Shown here: piece by piece, positions 8,825 to 18,799 of the stretch
Position numbering within the stretch: position 1 is the stretch's first letter
How the letters are laid out: each line of letters starts with the position of its first letter
Origin: Embleya hyalina
GTDB lineage: Bacteria; Actinomycetota; Actinomycetes; Streptomycetales; Streptomycetaceae
Assembly: GCF_003967355.1 (NCBI RefSeq)
Contig: NZ_BIFH01000031.1
Coordinates: 1 to 64,000 of the forward strand
Reading direction: 5' to 3'
Length of the DNA stretch: 64,000 nucleotides
Notes under the pieces: generated by a model
The model's database searches: none
What the model was told of the DNA's origin: nothing
Seen by the model: the letters and a program-made list of their open reading frames with translations, nothing else
Program-made: the position numbers and the translations under genes

Positions 8825-9958
8825 ATGAATGCGAGCCTCCCGATGTCCACGATTTCCGCGAAGGCCCTGCGCCGATCGATGCAGAACTTCCTTCCCTCGC
8901 TCGCGCCGGTGCGCTTCGTGGCCGAGGACGGCACACCGGAGAAGCCACCGCCCGGCTATCGCGCGCCGGACGACGCGCTGCTGCGCGAGGCCTACCGACG
9001 GATGGTGCTCGGGCGGCGGTTCGACACCCAGGCGTCGGCGTTGACCAAGCAGGGCCGGCTCGCCGTGTACCCCTCCAGTCGCGGCCAGGAGGCGTGTCAG
9101 ATCGCCGCGGCGCTGGTGTTGCGTGAGGACGACTGGTTGTTCCCGACCTACCGCGACTCGGTGGCGCTGGTCGCGCGTGGTGTCGATCCCGTCGAGGTGT
9201 TGACGCTGCTGCGCGGGGACTGGCACTGCGGTTACGACCCGATGGCCATCCGGGTGGCGCCGCAGTGCACGCCGCTGGCCACCCAGGTGGTGCACGCCGT
9301 GGGCATGGCCGAGGCGATGCGGCGCAAGGGCGAGGAGGGCGTGGCGATGGCGTTGATCGGCGACGGCGGGACCAGCGAGGGCGACTTCCACGAGGCGCTC
9401 AATTTCGCCGCGGTGTTCGCGTCGCCGGTGGTGTTCTTCGTGCAGAACAACAAGTACGCCATCTCGGTGCCGCTGGCCCGGCAGAGCGCCGCGCCCACGC
9501 TGGCGTACAAGGGCGTCGGATACGGCGTGCGGTCGGAGCAGGTGGACGGAAACGACCCGGTGGCGGTGTTGTCGGTGTTGACCGTCGCGGTCGAGCACGC
9601 GCGCGCCGGGCGGGGCCCGTTCCTGGTGGAGGCACACACCTACCGGATGGACGCGCACACCAACGCCGACGACGCGACGCGCTACCGCGACGCGGCCGAG
9701 GTGGAGCGGTGGCGGGCGGCCGATCCGCTGGACCGGTTGGAGACGTACCTGCGGGCGCGTGCCGTGCTGACCGACGACGACATCGAGGCCGACCGGTCGG
9801 ATGCCGAGAGCCTCGCCGCGGACCTGCGCGCGCGGATGAACATCGCCCACGAGGGCGACCCGCTGGAGTTGTTCGACCACGTCTTCGCCGAACCCACCCC
9901 TCAGCTGCGCGAGCAACGTGCCCTGCTCGCGGCCGAGTTCACTGCCCAGGAGGACTGA
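8825..9958 (+). CDS. 2-oxoacid dehydrogenase E1 component, alpha subunit
   Basis: A 377-residue thiamine-diphosphate enzyme subunit. The diphosphate motif is GDGGTSEGDFHEALNFAAVF followed by VQNNKYAIS; upstream is the phosphate-binding YPSSRGQEA. Length and the FPTYRDSV / MDAHTNADDATRY blocks fit branched-chain 2-oxoacid or pyruvate E1alpha. An alternative ATG lies six codons in. The beta subunit starts one base after its stop. With E1beta and E2 it would oxidatively decarboxylate a 2-oxoacid to an acyl-CoA; no E3 gene is nearby, so a shared lipoamide dehydrogenase is assumed. Placement next to paa genes is notable. Confidence 0.9.
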   Translation: MNASLPMSTISAKALRRSMQNFLPSLAPVRFVAEDGTPEKPPPGYRAPDDALLREAYRRMVLGRRFDTQASALTKQGRLAVYPSSRGQEACQIAAALVLREDDWLFPTYRDSVALVARGVDPVEVLTLLRGDWHCGYDPMAIRVAPQCTPLATQVVHAVGMAEAMRRKGEEGVAMALIGDGGTSEGDFHEALNFAAVFASPVVFFVQNNKYAISVPLARQSAAPTLAYKGVGYGVRSEQVDGNDPVAVLSVLTVAVEHARAGRGPFLVEAHTYRMDAHTNADDATRYRDAAEVERWRAADPLDRLETYLRARAVLTDDDIEADRSDAESLAADLRARMNIAHEGDPLELFDHVFAEPTPQLREQRALLAAEFTAQED

Positions 9959-9959
9959 C

Positions 9960-10976
9960 ATGGCGACCGTGACGATGGCGCAGGCGCTGAACACCGCGCT
10001 GCGCGACGCCTTGACCGCGGACGAGCGCGTCCTGGTGTTCGGCGAGGACGTCGGCCCCCTGGGCGGCGTCTTCCGGATCACCGACGGCCTGACCCGGGAC
10101 TTCGGCGAGCAACGCTGCTTCGACACCCCGCTCGCGGAGGCCGGCATCGTCGGCCTAGCCGTCGGGATGGCCATGGGCGGCTTCCGGCCCGTGGTGGAGA
10201 TGCAGTTCGACGCCTTCGCCTATCCGGCGTTCGAACAGATCGCCTCGCACGTCGCGAAGTCGCGCAACCGGACCCGGGGGCGGGTGTCGCTGCCGATGGT
10301 GATCCGCATTCCGTACGCGGGCGGCATCGGCGGTGTCGAGCACCACTGCGACTCCAGCGAGGCGTACTACGCGCACACGCCCGGCCTGAAGGTGGTCACC
10401 CCGGCGACGGTCGAGGACGCCTACTGGCTGTTGCGCGACGCGATCGACGACCCCGACCCCGTGGTCTTCCTGGAACCCAAGAAGTTGTACTGGTCGAAGC
10501 AGGACACCGACTTCGCCACGCGCCACGCGCCGCCGTTCGGTCGCGCGATCGTGCGCCGCGAGGGAAGCGACGCGACGCTCGTGACCTACGGCCCCTCCGT
10601 ACCGGTGGCGCTCGAAGCCGCCGAGGTCGCGGCGCGCGACGGACGCGGCCTGGAGGTCGTCGACCTGCGCACCCTGGTGCCGTTCGACGACGAGACCGTG
10701 GCCGCGTCCGTACGACGTACGGGTCGCTGCGTCGTGATCCAGGAGGCCCAGGGATTCGCCGGTGTGGGCGCCGAGATCGCCGCCCGGGTGCAGGAGCGCT
10801 GCTTCCACTCGCTGGCCGCGCCGGTGTTGCGCGTCGCCGGATTCGACATCCCCTACCCGCCGCCGAAGTTGGAGCACGCGCACCTGCCCGGCGTGGACCG
10901 CGTCCTCGACGCGGTGGACCGGTTGCAGTTCGACGACGTGCCCGACGTCCGGCACCTGATCGTGGGGGCGGCATGA
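9960..10976 (+). CDS. 2-oxoacid dehydrogenase E1 component, beta subunit
   Basis: A 338-residue transketolase-like subunit: LVFGEDVGPLGGVFRITDGL at the N-terminus, FDTPLAEAGIVGLAVGMA, EMQFDAFAYPAFEQI and the C-terminal PYPPPKLEHAHLP typical of E1beta. It pairs with the preceding alpha subunit and overlaps the E2 start by four bases (ATGA), so the three are made together. Sequence alone does not separate branched-chain, pyruvate and aryl-pyruvate specificity. Confidence 0.92.
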   Translation: MATVTMAQALNTALRDALTADERVLVFGEDVGPLGGVFRITDGLTRDFGEQRCFDTPLAEAGIVGLAVGMAMGGFRPVVEMQFDAFAYPAFEQIASHVAKSRNRTRGRVSLPMVIRIPYAGGIGGVEHHCDSSEAYYAHTPGLKVVTPATVEDAYWLLRDAIDDPDPVVFLEPKKLYWSKQDTDFATRHAPPFGRAIVRREGSDATLVTYGPSVPVALEAAEVAARDGRGLEVVDLRTLVPFDDETVAASVRRTGRCVVIQEAQGFAGVGAEIAARVQERCFHSLAAPVLRVAGFDIPYPPPKLEHAHLPGVDRVLDAVDRLQFDDVPDVRHLIVGAA

Positions 10977-12307
10977 GCACCGGCACGCTCGAAGCGCAGG
11001 TCTTCCTCCTACCCGATCTGGGCGAGGGACTGACCGAGGCCGAAATCGTCGAGTGGAAGGTCGCGGTCGGCGACACGGTGGGGGTCGACCACATCGTGGT
11101 GGAGGTCGAGACCGCCAAGGCCGCCGTCGAGGTCCCGGTGCCGTATGCGGGCACGGTGCTGCGCCTGCACGCCGACGCCGGCACGGCGCTCGCGGTGGGA
11201 CAACCGCTCATCTCGGTCGGCACGGCGCCGACCGATGGCCGGGCGGAACCCCTCACCGCCGCCGAGCGATACCGCGAGGAGGAGCAGGCCGGGTCCGGGA
11301 ACGTCCTGATCGGCTACGGCACCGGCCACGCGCCGCCTTCCCGGAGGCGTCGCCAGCCCGCACCGGAATCGGCTCCCGCGCGGGACGAGGCCGCGGAAGG
11401 TGTGGGCAGCGTGCCGACACCCGAGCGGAGTCGGCCGGAAGTGCCGCTGGTGATATCTCCGTTGGTGCGCAGGCTGGCCCGCGACCACGATGTCGACGTC
11501 GCCCGGCTGGCACCGAACGGAACCGGCGGCGTGGTCCGCCGCCAGGACGTGGAACAGGCCATCGTCCGGGACAGGACGCCGGCGGCCACCCGCGCCGACG
11601 CGGTCGCCGGCGCCGCGGTGGAGCGGATCCCCCTGCGTGGCCTGCGTCGCGCGGTCGCGAGCAAACTCACGCGCAGCCGCACCGAGATCCCCGACGCCAC
11701 GACCTGGGTGGACGTGGACGCGACGGCGCTGGTGCACGCCAAGGACGTGCTCCGAGTCGCGCACCCGGATCGCCGCATCGGCCTGCTGCCGCTGCTTGCC
11801 CGCATCTGTGTGGCGGGACTGCGGCGATACCCCGAACTGAACTCCACCGTCGATACCGAGCGGGAGGAGATCGTCCGCTTCCCGCACGTGCACCTGGGCT
11901 TCGCCGCCCAGACCGAACGCGGCCTGGTGGTGCCCGTGTTGCGCGAGGCGCACACCCTGACGACGACGGGGATCGCCGCCGAACTGGGGCGCCTGACCGA
12001 CCTGGCCCGCACCGGCGACCTCCCTCCGCAGGCGCTGACCGGCGGGACGTTCACCCTCAACAACTACGGCGTATTCGGCGTGGACGGCTCCACCCCGATC
12101 ATCAACCATCCCGAGGCAGCCCTCCTGGGCGTGGGCCGGATCGTCGACAAACCCTGGGTCGTCGACGGCGAACTCGCCGTACGCAAGGTCACCCAACTCT
12201 CGCTCAGCTTCGACCACCGCGTCTGCGACGGCGGCGTGGCCGGCGGCTTCCTGCGCTACGTGGCCGACTGCGTCGAGCGACCCGCGACGCTGCTCGCCGA
12301 CATGTGA
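10973..12307 (+). CDS. Dihydrolipoamide acyltransferase (E2)
   Basis: A 444-residue E2 with one lipoyl domain (residues 8-80, lipoylated Lys49 in EVETAKAAVEV), a linker rich in Arg/Pro, a peripheral-subunit-binding domain around 155-195 (ISPLVRRLARDHDVDVARL then GTGGVVRRQDV) and the C-terminal acyltransferase domain ending in the catalytic SFDHRVCDGG with His415. It is the core of the complex formed with the two E1 subunits upstream. A 96-base gap separates it from paaN. Confidence 0.93.
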   Translation: MSTGTLEAQVFLLPDLGEGLTEAEIVEWKVAVGDTVGVDHIVVEVETAKAAVEVPVPYAGTVLRLHADAGTALAVGQPLISVGTAPTDGRAEPLTAAERYREEEQAGSGNVLIGYGTGHAPPSRRRRQPAPESAPARDEAAEGVGSVPTPERSRPEVPLVISPLVRRLARDHDVDVARLAPNGTGGVVRRQDVEQAIVRDRTPAATRADAVAGAAVERIPLRGLRRAVASKLTRSRTEIPDATTWVDVDATALVHAKDVLRVAHPDRRIGLLPLLARICVAGLRRYPELNSTVDTEREEIVRFPHVHLGFAAQTERGLVVPVLREAHTLTTTGIAAELGRLTDLARTGDLPPQALTGGTFTLNNYGVFGVDGSTPIINHPEAALLGVGRIVDKPWVVDGELAVRKVTQLSLSFDHRVCDGGVAGGFLRYVADCVERPATLLADM

Positions 12308-12403
12308 GCGAACCCGAGGTCGCTTGGCCTCGCTGCACCCGGCGCGTGTGCGACGGCGCCGTTCCCGCGCCGCAATCCCGACATCCCCACGAGGTGAGAA
12401 CAC

Positions 12404-14113
12404 ATGGTGCACGACACCCCCACCACGCCCGACTTCTTCGCCCGACACCGTGAACTGCTCGACCGGGCCGTGACCGGCACCGCCAACCGCGAGTACTGGT
12501 CGCCCTTTCCGGAATCACCCAGCACCTCGGTGTACGGCGAGGACGCCCCCAAGCGGGGCGAGGCCGCGTTCCGGGAACAACTCGGCAGGCCCTTCGTCCT
12601 CGACGGCCACCCCGGCAGCGGCACCGTCGACCCCGGCGAAGTCTCCCCGTACGGGCTCGCGTTGCACATCTCCTATCCCCGGCTCACGCCGGACGAGGCG
12701 ATCGAGGCCGCGACGGCGGGCATCGGCGCGTGGCGGGCCGCCGGCCCCGACACCCGTGCCGGGGTGGCCGCCGAGATCCTGGCCCGGATCAACGCCGCGA
12801 GCTTCGAGATCGCGCACGCGGTGCGGCACACCACGGGTCAGGCGTTCGTGATGGCCTTCCAGGCGGGCGGGCCGCACGCCCAGGACCGCGGCCTGGAGGC
12901 GGTGGCCTACGCGTGGGCCGAGCAGAAGCGCCACCCCGCGGCCGCGCACTGGAACAAGCCGCAGCGCAGGGGCGAACCGCTCGCCCTGGACAAGAAGTTC
13001 ACCCCGGTCGGTCGGGGCCTGGCGCTGCTGATCGCGTGCAACACCTTCCCGACCTGGAACGGCTACCCGGGCCTGTTCGCGAGCCTGGTCACCGGCAACC
13101 CGGTGATCGTCAAGCCGCATCCCGGCGCCGTGTTGCCGCTCGCGATCTCCGTACGCGTCGCCCGCGAGGTCCTGACCGAGGCGGGCCACGACCCGAACCT
13201 GGTGATCCTGATGGCGGAAGGCCCCAAGGACCGCGTCGCGAGTCTGCTCGCGGTACGCCCGGAGGTGCGGATCGTCGACTTCACCGGCTCGACCGAATTC
13301 GGCGACTGGCTGGAGGCCAACGCCCGCCACGCCGTGGTCTACACCGAGAAGGCCGGCCTGAACACGGTCGTGCTCGACTCCACCGACGACTACCGGGGCC
13401 TGCTGCGCAACCTGGCGTTCTCGCTGTCCCTCTACAGCGGGCAGATGTGCACCACCCCGCAGAACCTGCTGATCCCGCGCGAGGGCTTCGACACCGACCA
13501 GGGCGTGCGCTCCGCGGCCGAGTTCGCCGACGACCTGGGTACCGCGCTGGACAAGCTACTCGGCGACCCCGCCCGCGCGGCCGGGACGCTGGGCGCGATC
13601 GTCAACGAGGGCGTGCAGGCCCGGTTGGCCGAGGCGGCGAAGGTCGGCCGCACCGTGCGCGCGTCGGCGCCGGTCGAGGACCCCGACCACCCCGACGCGG
13701 TGCTGCGCACACCGCTGGTCGCGCTCGTGGACGCCGCCGATCACGAGACGTACACCCGCGAATGGTTCGGCCCCGTGTCCTTCGTGATCGGAACCGACTC
13801 CACGGCACACAGCCTGAGTATCTTCCGCACGATCGTGCGCGAGCACGGCGCGCTGACCGCCGCCGTCCACTCCACGTCCGACGACATGTTGGCCGAGGCC
13901 GAACTGGCCGCGCTGGAAGCGGGCGTGCACCTGTCGGAGAACCTCACCGGCGGCGTCTTCGTCAACCAGTCGGCCGCGTTCAGCGACTTCCACGGCAGCG
14001 CCGCGAACCCGGCGGCGAGTGCCACACTGTCCGATCCCGCCTTCGTCACCGGCCGCTTCGCCACGCTCCAGTCGCGACGCCCCGCCCGGAGCCCGGAGGT
14101 CGGCGATGCCTGA
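12404..14113 (+). CDS. paaN: Phenylacetate degradation protein PaaN (ring-opened aldehyde dehydrogenase)
   Basis: A 569-residue aldehyde-dehydrogenase-superfamily protein. The N-terminal part with REYWSPFPESPS and the phrase GQMCTTPQNLLIP (catalytic Cys) match actinobacterial PaaN, which oxidises the semialdehyde formed after ring opening in phenylacetate catabolism. It lacks the C-terminal MaoC-like hydratase domain of E. coli PaaZ, so oxepin-CoA hydrolysis must come from another enzyme. It overlaps the next gene by eight bases. Confidence 0.9.
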   Translation: MVHDTPTTPDFFARHRELLDRAVTGTANREYWSPFPESPSTSVYGEDAPKRGEAAFREQLGRPFVLDGHPGSGTVDPGEVSPYGLALHISYPRLTPDEAIEAATAGIGAWRAAGPDTRAGVAAEILARINAASFEIAHAVRHTTGQAFVMAFQAGGPHAQDRGLEAVAYAWAEQKRHPAAAHWNKPQRRGEPLALDKKFTPVGRGLALLIACNTFPTWNGYPGLFASLVTGNPVIVKPHPGAVLPLAISVRVAREVLTEAGHDPNLVILMAEGPKDRVASLLAVRPEVRIVDFTGSTEFGDWLEANARHAVVYTEKAGLNTVVLDSTDDYRGLLRNLAFSLSLYSGQMCTTPQNLLIPREGFDTDQGVRSAAEFADDLGTALDKLLGDPARAAGTLGAIVNEGVQARLAEAAKVGRTVRASAPVEDPDHPDAVLRTPLVALVDAADHETYTREWFGPVSFVIGTDSTAHSLSIFRTIVREHGALTAAVHSTSDDMLAEAELAALEAGVHLSENLTGGVFVNQSAAFSDFHGSAANPAASATLSDPAFVTGRFATLQSRRPARSPEVGDA

Positions 14114-15326
14114 GGTCTACCTGATCGACGGGGCCCGCACCCCGCAGGGCCGCTACGGCGGCGCCCTGGCCGGTGTCCGGCCCGACGACCTGGCCGCCCT
14201 CGTGGTCGCCGAGGCGGTGCGCCGAGCCGGGATCCCCGGCGCGGCGATCGACGAGGTGATCCTCGGCGCGGCCAACCAGGCCGGCGAGGACAACCGCGAC
14301 GTGGCGCGCATGGCCGTGCTGCTCGCCGGACTTCCGCACACCGTGCCCGGATACACGGTCAACCGGTTGTGCGCGTCCGGCCTGACGGCCGTTGCCTCCG
14401 CCGCCCAGGCCATCCGGGCCGGCGAGGCCGACCTGGTCGTGGCCGGCGGCGTGGAATCGATGACGCGCGCACCCTGGGTCATGGCCAAGCCCGGTACCCC
14501 CTGGGCCAAGCCGGGGGAGGTGCACGACACCGCGCTCGGCTGGCGCTTCACCAATCCGAGGTTCGCCGAGGCCGACCGTGCCGTCCCGGCGGGCGCCGGA
14601 CCCGAAACCGTCAAGACCACGCTGTCGATGGGCGAGACCGCCGAGGAGGTCGCCGCCCTCGACGGCATCACCCGCGCCGAGTCCGACGCCTTCGCGCTGC
14701 GCAGCCATCGACGCGCGGTGGCGGCCCGGGACGCCGGACACTTCGACCGGGAGATCGTGCCGGTGCAGGTCAAGGACGGCCTGTTCACCCGTGACGAGGG
14801 CCCGCGCCCGGAAACGAGCCCGGACAAACTCGGCGCGCTGCGTGCCCTCTTCCGTCCCGACGGCATCGTCACCGCCGGATCCGCCTCCCCCCTGTCGGAC
14901 GGGGCCGCCGCCCTGGTGGTGGCGAGCGAGGCGGCCGTGGCCCGCTACGCCCTGACGCCCCGGGCCCGCGTGGTGAACTCCGCCTCGGCCGGGGTGCAGC
15001 CGCACCTGATGGGCCTGGGCCCGGTGCCCGCCACCGAGAAGGCCCTCGACCGGGCGGGTTGGCGGGTCGGCAACCTGGACGCGGTCGAACTCAACGAGGC
15101 CTTCGCAGCCCAGGCGTTGGCGGTGACGCGTCGACTCGGGCTCGACGAGGACCGGGTCAACGCCGACGGCGGTGCCATCGCGCTGGGCCACCCGCTCGGC
15201 TGCTCCGGCGCCCGTATCCTGCTCACCCTCCTGGGCCGGCTGGAGCGCGAAGACGCCCGCCGGGGGCTGGCCACGCTGTGCGTGGGCGTCGGGCAGGGCG
15301 TCGCGATGCTCGTGGAGCGGCCGTGA
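14106..15326 (+). CDS. paaJ: Thiolase (3-oxoacyl-CoA thiolase, PaaJ-like)
   Basis: A 406-residue thiolase with the nucleophilic Cys89 in VNRLCASGLTAVASAAQA, VAGGVESMTRAPW, and the C-terminal catalytic GGAIALGHPLGCSGAR plus CVGVGQGVAM. In this setting it would cleave 3-oxoadipyl-CoA (and the dehydro form) to succinyl-CoA and acetyl-CoA. It starts inside the paaN stop region and ends in a GTGA overlap with the crotonase gene. The exact thiolase subtype is inferred from context. Confidence 0.88.
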   Translation: MPEVYLIDGARTPQGRYGGALAGVRPDDLAALVVAEAVRRAGIPGAAIDEVILGAANQAGEDNRDVARMAVLLAGLPHTVPGYTVNRLCASGLTAVASAAQAIRAGEADLVVAGGVESMTRAPWVMAKPGTPWAKPGEVHDTALGWRFTNPRFAEADRAVPAGAGPETVKTTLSMGETAEEVAALDGITRAESDAFALRSHRRAVAARDAGHFDREIVPVQVKDGLFTRDEGPRPETSPDKLGALRALFRPDGIVTAGSASPLSDGAAALVVASEAAVARYALTPRARVVNSASAGVQPHLMGLGPVPATEKALDRAGWRVGNLDAVELNEAFAAQALAVTRRLGLDEDRVNADGGAIALGHPLGCSGARILLTLLGRLEREDARRGLATLCVGVGQGVAMLVERP

Positions 15327-16072
15327 ACAGGGATTGGGAAACGCTCCTGGTCGAGGAGCGCACCGATCGGGTCGTGGTCACCCTGCACCGACCCGAGGCT
15401 CGCAACGCGATCAACGCCCGGATGATCGACGAACTGCACGACGTCTGCGCCCTATTGGAGCGCGACCCGAGGCTGCTGCTGCTCATCGGCCACGGCGGGG
15501 TCTTCGCCGGCGGCGCCGACATCGGCGAACTGCTGCACCGAGGCCGCGACGAGGCGCTGCGGGGCATCAACAGCCGCTTGTTCGAGCGGATTCACCGCCT
15601 GCCGATGCCCACCGTGGCCGCGGTCGACGGCTGGGCCCTTGGTGGGGGAGCCGAGTTGGCATACGCGTGCGATATCCGGATCGCCGGCCCCGACGCGCGC
15701 TTCGGCAACCCCGAACCGGCCCTGGGCATCCTCGCCGCGGCCGGCGCCTGCTGGCGGTTGCGGGAACTGGTCGGCGAATCCCTCGCCAAGCAGGTCCTGT
15801 TGGCGGGGCGCGTCCTCGACGCCCAGGCGGCCCTCGCCGCCGGCCTGGTCATCGACGTCGTACCGGCCCCGACCCTCCCGACCGCCGCCCACGAACTCCT
15901 CGACCGGATGGCGCGCTCCTCGGCCGTCGCGCTGCGCCTGACCAAACTCGTCGCCGACGCGCCCGGGGTTCATCCGCTGGCCGACGACCTCGCCCAGGCC
16001 GCGTTGTTCGAGGGCCCGGACAAGCAGGAACGCATGACCCGGTTCCTGGCGAAGAAGGAGAGCATGACATGA
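15323..16072 (+). CDS. paaF: Enoyl-CoA hydratase/isomerase family protein (PaaF-like)
   Basis: A 249-residue crotonase starting at a GTG that overlaps the thiolase stop. The oxyanion-hole segment GGVFAGGADIGEL and GWALGGGAELAYACDIRIA are intact. The first catalytic Glu is in FGNPEPALGI; the second, expected in the SLAxExxLTG block, appears to be Gln (SLAKQVLLAG). It may be the 2,3-dehydroadipyl-CoA hydratase of the pathway, or an isomerase-like member given the second-Glu change. Confidence 0.8.
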   Translation: MNRDWETLLVEERTDRVVVTLHRPEARNAINARMIDELHDVCALLERDPRLLLLIGHGGVFAGGADIGELLHRGRDEALRGINSRLFERIHRLPMPTVAAVDGWALGGGAELAYACDIRIAGPDARFGNPEPALGILAAAGACWRLRELVGESLAKQVLLAGRVLDAQAALAAGLVIDVVPAPTLPTAAHELLDRMARSSAVALRLTKLVADAPGVHPLADDLAQAALFEGPDKQERMTRFLAKKESMT

Positions 16073-16923
16073 GCACCGCACCCGCCGTGGTCGGCGTGAT
16101 CGGCGGCGGCCGCATGGGCGCGGGCATCGCCCAGTCCTTCGCCGCCGTCGGATCCGCCGTCACCGTCGTCGAAAACGACGACCGGGCGGCCGAAGCCGCA
16201 CGCGCGCGGATCGCGGACGGCCTCGCCCGCGCCGCCGAACGCGGTGGCCTCCACGAGCCGTCCGCACGGGTCCTCGACCGGATCACCACCACGGACTCCG
16301 TCGCCGGACTGCCCGCCGACGCCGACCTCGTCGTCGAAGCCGTCTCCGAGGACGCCGCCCTCAAGGCCCGACTGCTCGCCGCGGCCGAACGGGCCGTCGG
16401 CGAACGCGCCGTCCTGGCCAGCAACACCAGTTCCCTGTCCATCGCCGAACTGGGCGCCGCGCTGGCTCACCCGGGCCGGTTCCTCGGCATGCACTTCTTC
16501 AACCCCGTCCCCGCCTCCGCCCTGATCGAACTCGTCGCCGCGCCCACCACCGACGAGCGGACCCTGCGCGCCGCGTCCGCTTGGACCCACGCCCTGGGGA
16601 AGCAGGACGTGGTCGTCAAGGACTCCCCGGGTTTCGCCAGCAGCCGCCTGGGCGTGGCACTGGGTCTGGAGGCGATCCGCATGGTCGAGGAAGGGGTCGC
16701 CGATCCCGAGGCCATCGACGACGCCATGCGGCTCGGCTACAAGCACCCGATGGGGCCGCTGCGCCTGACCGACCTCGTCGGCCTCGACGTGCGCCTGGCC
16801 ATCGCCGACCACCTGCACGCCACCCTCGGCGAGCGCTTCGCCGCGCCCCGGCTGCTGCGCGAGAAGGTCGCGCGCGGCGAACTGGGCCGAAAGAGCGGAA
16901 AGGGCTTCCACACATGGGAATAG
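16069..16923 (+). CDS. paaH: 3-hydroxyacyl-CoA dehydrogenase (PaaH-like)
   Basis: A 284-residue NAD-dependent dehydrogenase: N-terminal GVIGGGRMGAGIAQSFA, ASNTSSLSIAEL, catalytic MHFFNPVPASALIELV and the C-terminal GYKHPMGPLRLTDLVGLD. It oxidises 3-hydroxyadipyl-CoA in the lower phenylacetate pathway. It is coupled by ATGA to the upstream crotonase and overlaps the next crotonase by ten bases. Confidence 0.9.
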   Translation: MSTAPAVVGVIGGGRMGAGIAQSFAAVGSAVTVVENDDRAAEAARARIADGLARAAERGGLHEPSARVLDRITTTDSVAGLPADADLVVEAVSEDAALKARLLAAAERAVGERAVLASNTSSLSIAELGAALAHPGRFLGMHFFNPVPASALIELVAAPTTDERTLRAASAWTHALGKQDVVVKDSPGFASSRLGVALGLEAIRMVEEGVADPEAIDDAMRLGYKHPMGPLRLTDLVGLDVRLAIADHLHATLGERFAAPRLLREKVARGELGRKSGKGFHTWE

Positions 16924-17741
16924 CCGACGACCACGGCGTCGACGCCGCACCGGTGCATGGCGTCGACCTGTCGCTGACGGACGGCGTCGCGGTCATCCTC
17001 CTGTGTGGCTCCACACCGGGAAACGCTCTCGACGCGGCCCTCAGGGAAGAACTCCTCGCCGCCGTGCGCCGGGTGCGCGACCACGGGAGCGACGTTCGCG
17101 CGGTCCTGCTCGCGGCGCGAGGTCCGTCCTTCTGTGTCGGACAGGATCTCAAGGAGCACGCACGGGATTTGGAGGCCGATCCCGAATCGGCGTTCGCGAA
17201 GATCCGGGCCGAGTACAACCCGATCGTCGAAGCCCTGCACGCGCTGTCCCAGCCGGTGGTCGCCGCCGTCGAGGGCGCCTGCGTGGGGGCCGGACTGGCC
17301 CTGGCGTTGAGCGCCGACGTCCGGGTCGTGGCCGAGGGCGCCCGCTTCGCCACCGCCTTCGCCGGCATCGGGCTCGCCGCCGACAGCGGGTTGAGCGCGA
17401 CGCTGACCCGGGCGGTGGGCCCCTCGCGCACGGCGGGGCTGTTCCTGCTCGGTGACCGCTTCGACGCGCGGGACGCGCTGCGCTGGGGCCTGGCCCACCG
17501 GGTCACGCCCGACGGAACCGCCGCCGACGAAGGCCTCACGCTCGCCCGCCGGCTCGCGGCGGGACCCACCGCCGCCTACCGCGAGATCAAGGCCCTGCTG
17601 CGACAGCCGGACGACGCACCCCTGCCCACCGTCCTCGACCGCGAGGCCGCCGCCCAGGAGCGACTGGGCCCCACCGATGACCACCGGGGTGCAGTACGGG
17701 CGTTCCTGGCCCGGGAAACGCCCACATTCCACGGCTCGTGA
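16914..17741 (+). CDS. paaG: Enoyl-CoA hydratase-family, probable ring-epoxide isomerase PaaG
   Basis: A 275-residue crotonase. The segment [20 protein letters not shown] carries Asp157 in the position of the catalytic Asp of PaaG (DSGGS block), and the usual hydratase Glu is absent (ATAFAGIGL), which favours 1,2-epoxyphenylacetyl-CoA isomerase over hydratase. [13 protein letters not shown] and [18 protein letters not shown] form the CoA and oxyanion sites. It precedes paaA by 71 bases. Confidence 0.82.
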   Translation: MGIADDHGVDAAPVHGVDLSLTDGVAVILLCGSTPGNALDAALREELLAAVRRVRDHGSDVRAVLLAARGPSFCVGQDLKEHARDLEADPESAFAKIRAEYNPIVEALHALSQPVVAAVEGACVGAGLALALSADVRVVAEGARFATAFAGIGLAADSGLSATLTRAVGPSRTAGLFLLGDRFDARDALRWGLAHRVTPDGTAADEGLTLARRLAAGPTAAYREIKALLRQPDDAPLPTVLDREAAAQERLGPTDDHRGAVRAFLARETPTFHGS

Positions 17742-17812
17742 GACGGCGGCCGGTGCCACCACGGGGCGCTCCGAGCCATCGGGCGCCCCATCAGGAAGGA
17801 GCTTCGAGACAC

Positions 17813-18799
17813 ATGACTGGATTCGAGACCACGTCGCTCGAAGAGAGCGACTTCGAACTACGCCTGCACGAGCAGTTCGACGACACGATCGCGCGAGACC
17901 AACGCATCGAGCCTCGCGACTGGATGCCGGACGGCTACCGCCGGACGCTGATCCGCCAGATCGCCCAGCACGCCCACTCCGAGATCATCGGCATGCAGCC
18001 GGAGGGGGAGTGGATCACCCGCGCGCCCTCGCTGCGCCGCAAGGCGATCCTGTTCGCCAAGGTGCAGGACGAGGCAGGCCACGGCCTCTACCTCTACTCG
18101 GCGGCCGAGACGCTGGGCGCCGACCGCGCCGACCTGACACAGCGGCTGATCGACGGCCGCCAGAAGTACTCGTCGATCTTCAACTACCCCACCCCCACCT
18201 TCGCCGACGTCGGCGTGATCGCCTGGCTCGTCGACGGCGCCGCCATCTGCAACCAGGTTCCGCTGTGCCGGAGTTCGTTCGGCCCCTACGCGCGCGCGAT
18301 GGTCCGCGTGTGCAAGGAGGAGTCCTTCCACCAGCGGCAGGGCTACGAACTCCTGTCGACGATGATGCGCGGCACCGACCACCAGCGGGCGACGGTGCAG
18401 GACGCGGTCGACCGCTGGTGGTGGCCGTCCCTGATGATGTTCGGCCCGCCCGACGGCGACTCGCCCAACTCCGAGCAGTCGATGGCCTGGAGGATCAAGC
18501 GGCACACCAACGACGAACTGCGCCAACGCTTCGTGGACATGACCGTGCCCCAGGCGGCCGCACTCGGCGTCACCCTGCCCGACCCCGAACTGCGCTGGAA
18601 CGAGGAACGCGGCCGACACGACTTCGGCACCCCGGACTGGTCCGAACTGCACCGCGTGATCACCGGCGACGGCCCCTGCAACACCGAACGCGTCGCGCGT
18701 CGCCGCGCGGCCCACGAGGACGGCGCCTGGGTCCGCGAAGCGGCAAGCGCCCACGCCGCCACGCAGGCCGCCCGCGCCCGGGAAGGAGCGGCGGCATGA
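17813..18799 (+). CDS. paaA: 1,2-phenylacetyl-CoA epoxidase catalytic subunit PaaA
   Basis: A 328-residue di-iron oxygenase subunit. The [22 protein letters not shown] segment and the later [16 protein letters not shown] supply the E-x-x-H iron ligands, and [15 protein letters not shown] is characteristic of PaaA. The ATG follows a strong GGAAGGAG site. It forms the hydroxylase core with PaaC; PaaE supplies electrons. It overlaps paaB (ATGA). Confidence 0.96.
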   Translation: MTGFETTSLEESDFELRLHEQFDDTIARDQRIEPRDWMPDGYRRTLIRQIAQHAHSEIIGMQPEGEWITRAPSLRRKAILFAKVQDEAGHGLYLYSAAETLGADRADLTQRLIDGRQKYSSIFNYPTPTFADVGVIAWLVDGAAICNQVPLCRSSFGPYARAMVRVCKEESFHQRQGYELLSTMMRGTDHQRATVQDAVDRWWWPSLMMFGPPDGDSPNSEQSMAWRIKRHTNDELRQRFVDMTVPQAAALGVTLPDPELRWNEERGRHDFGTPDWSELHRVITGDGPCNTERVARRRAAHEDGAWVREAASAHAATQAARAREGAAA

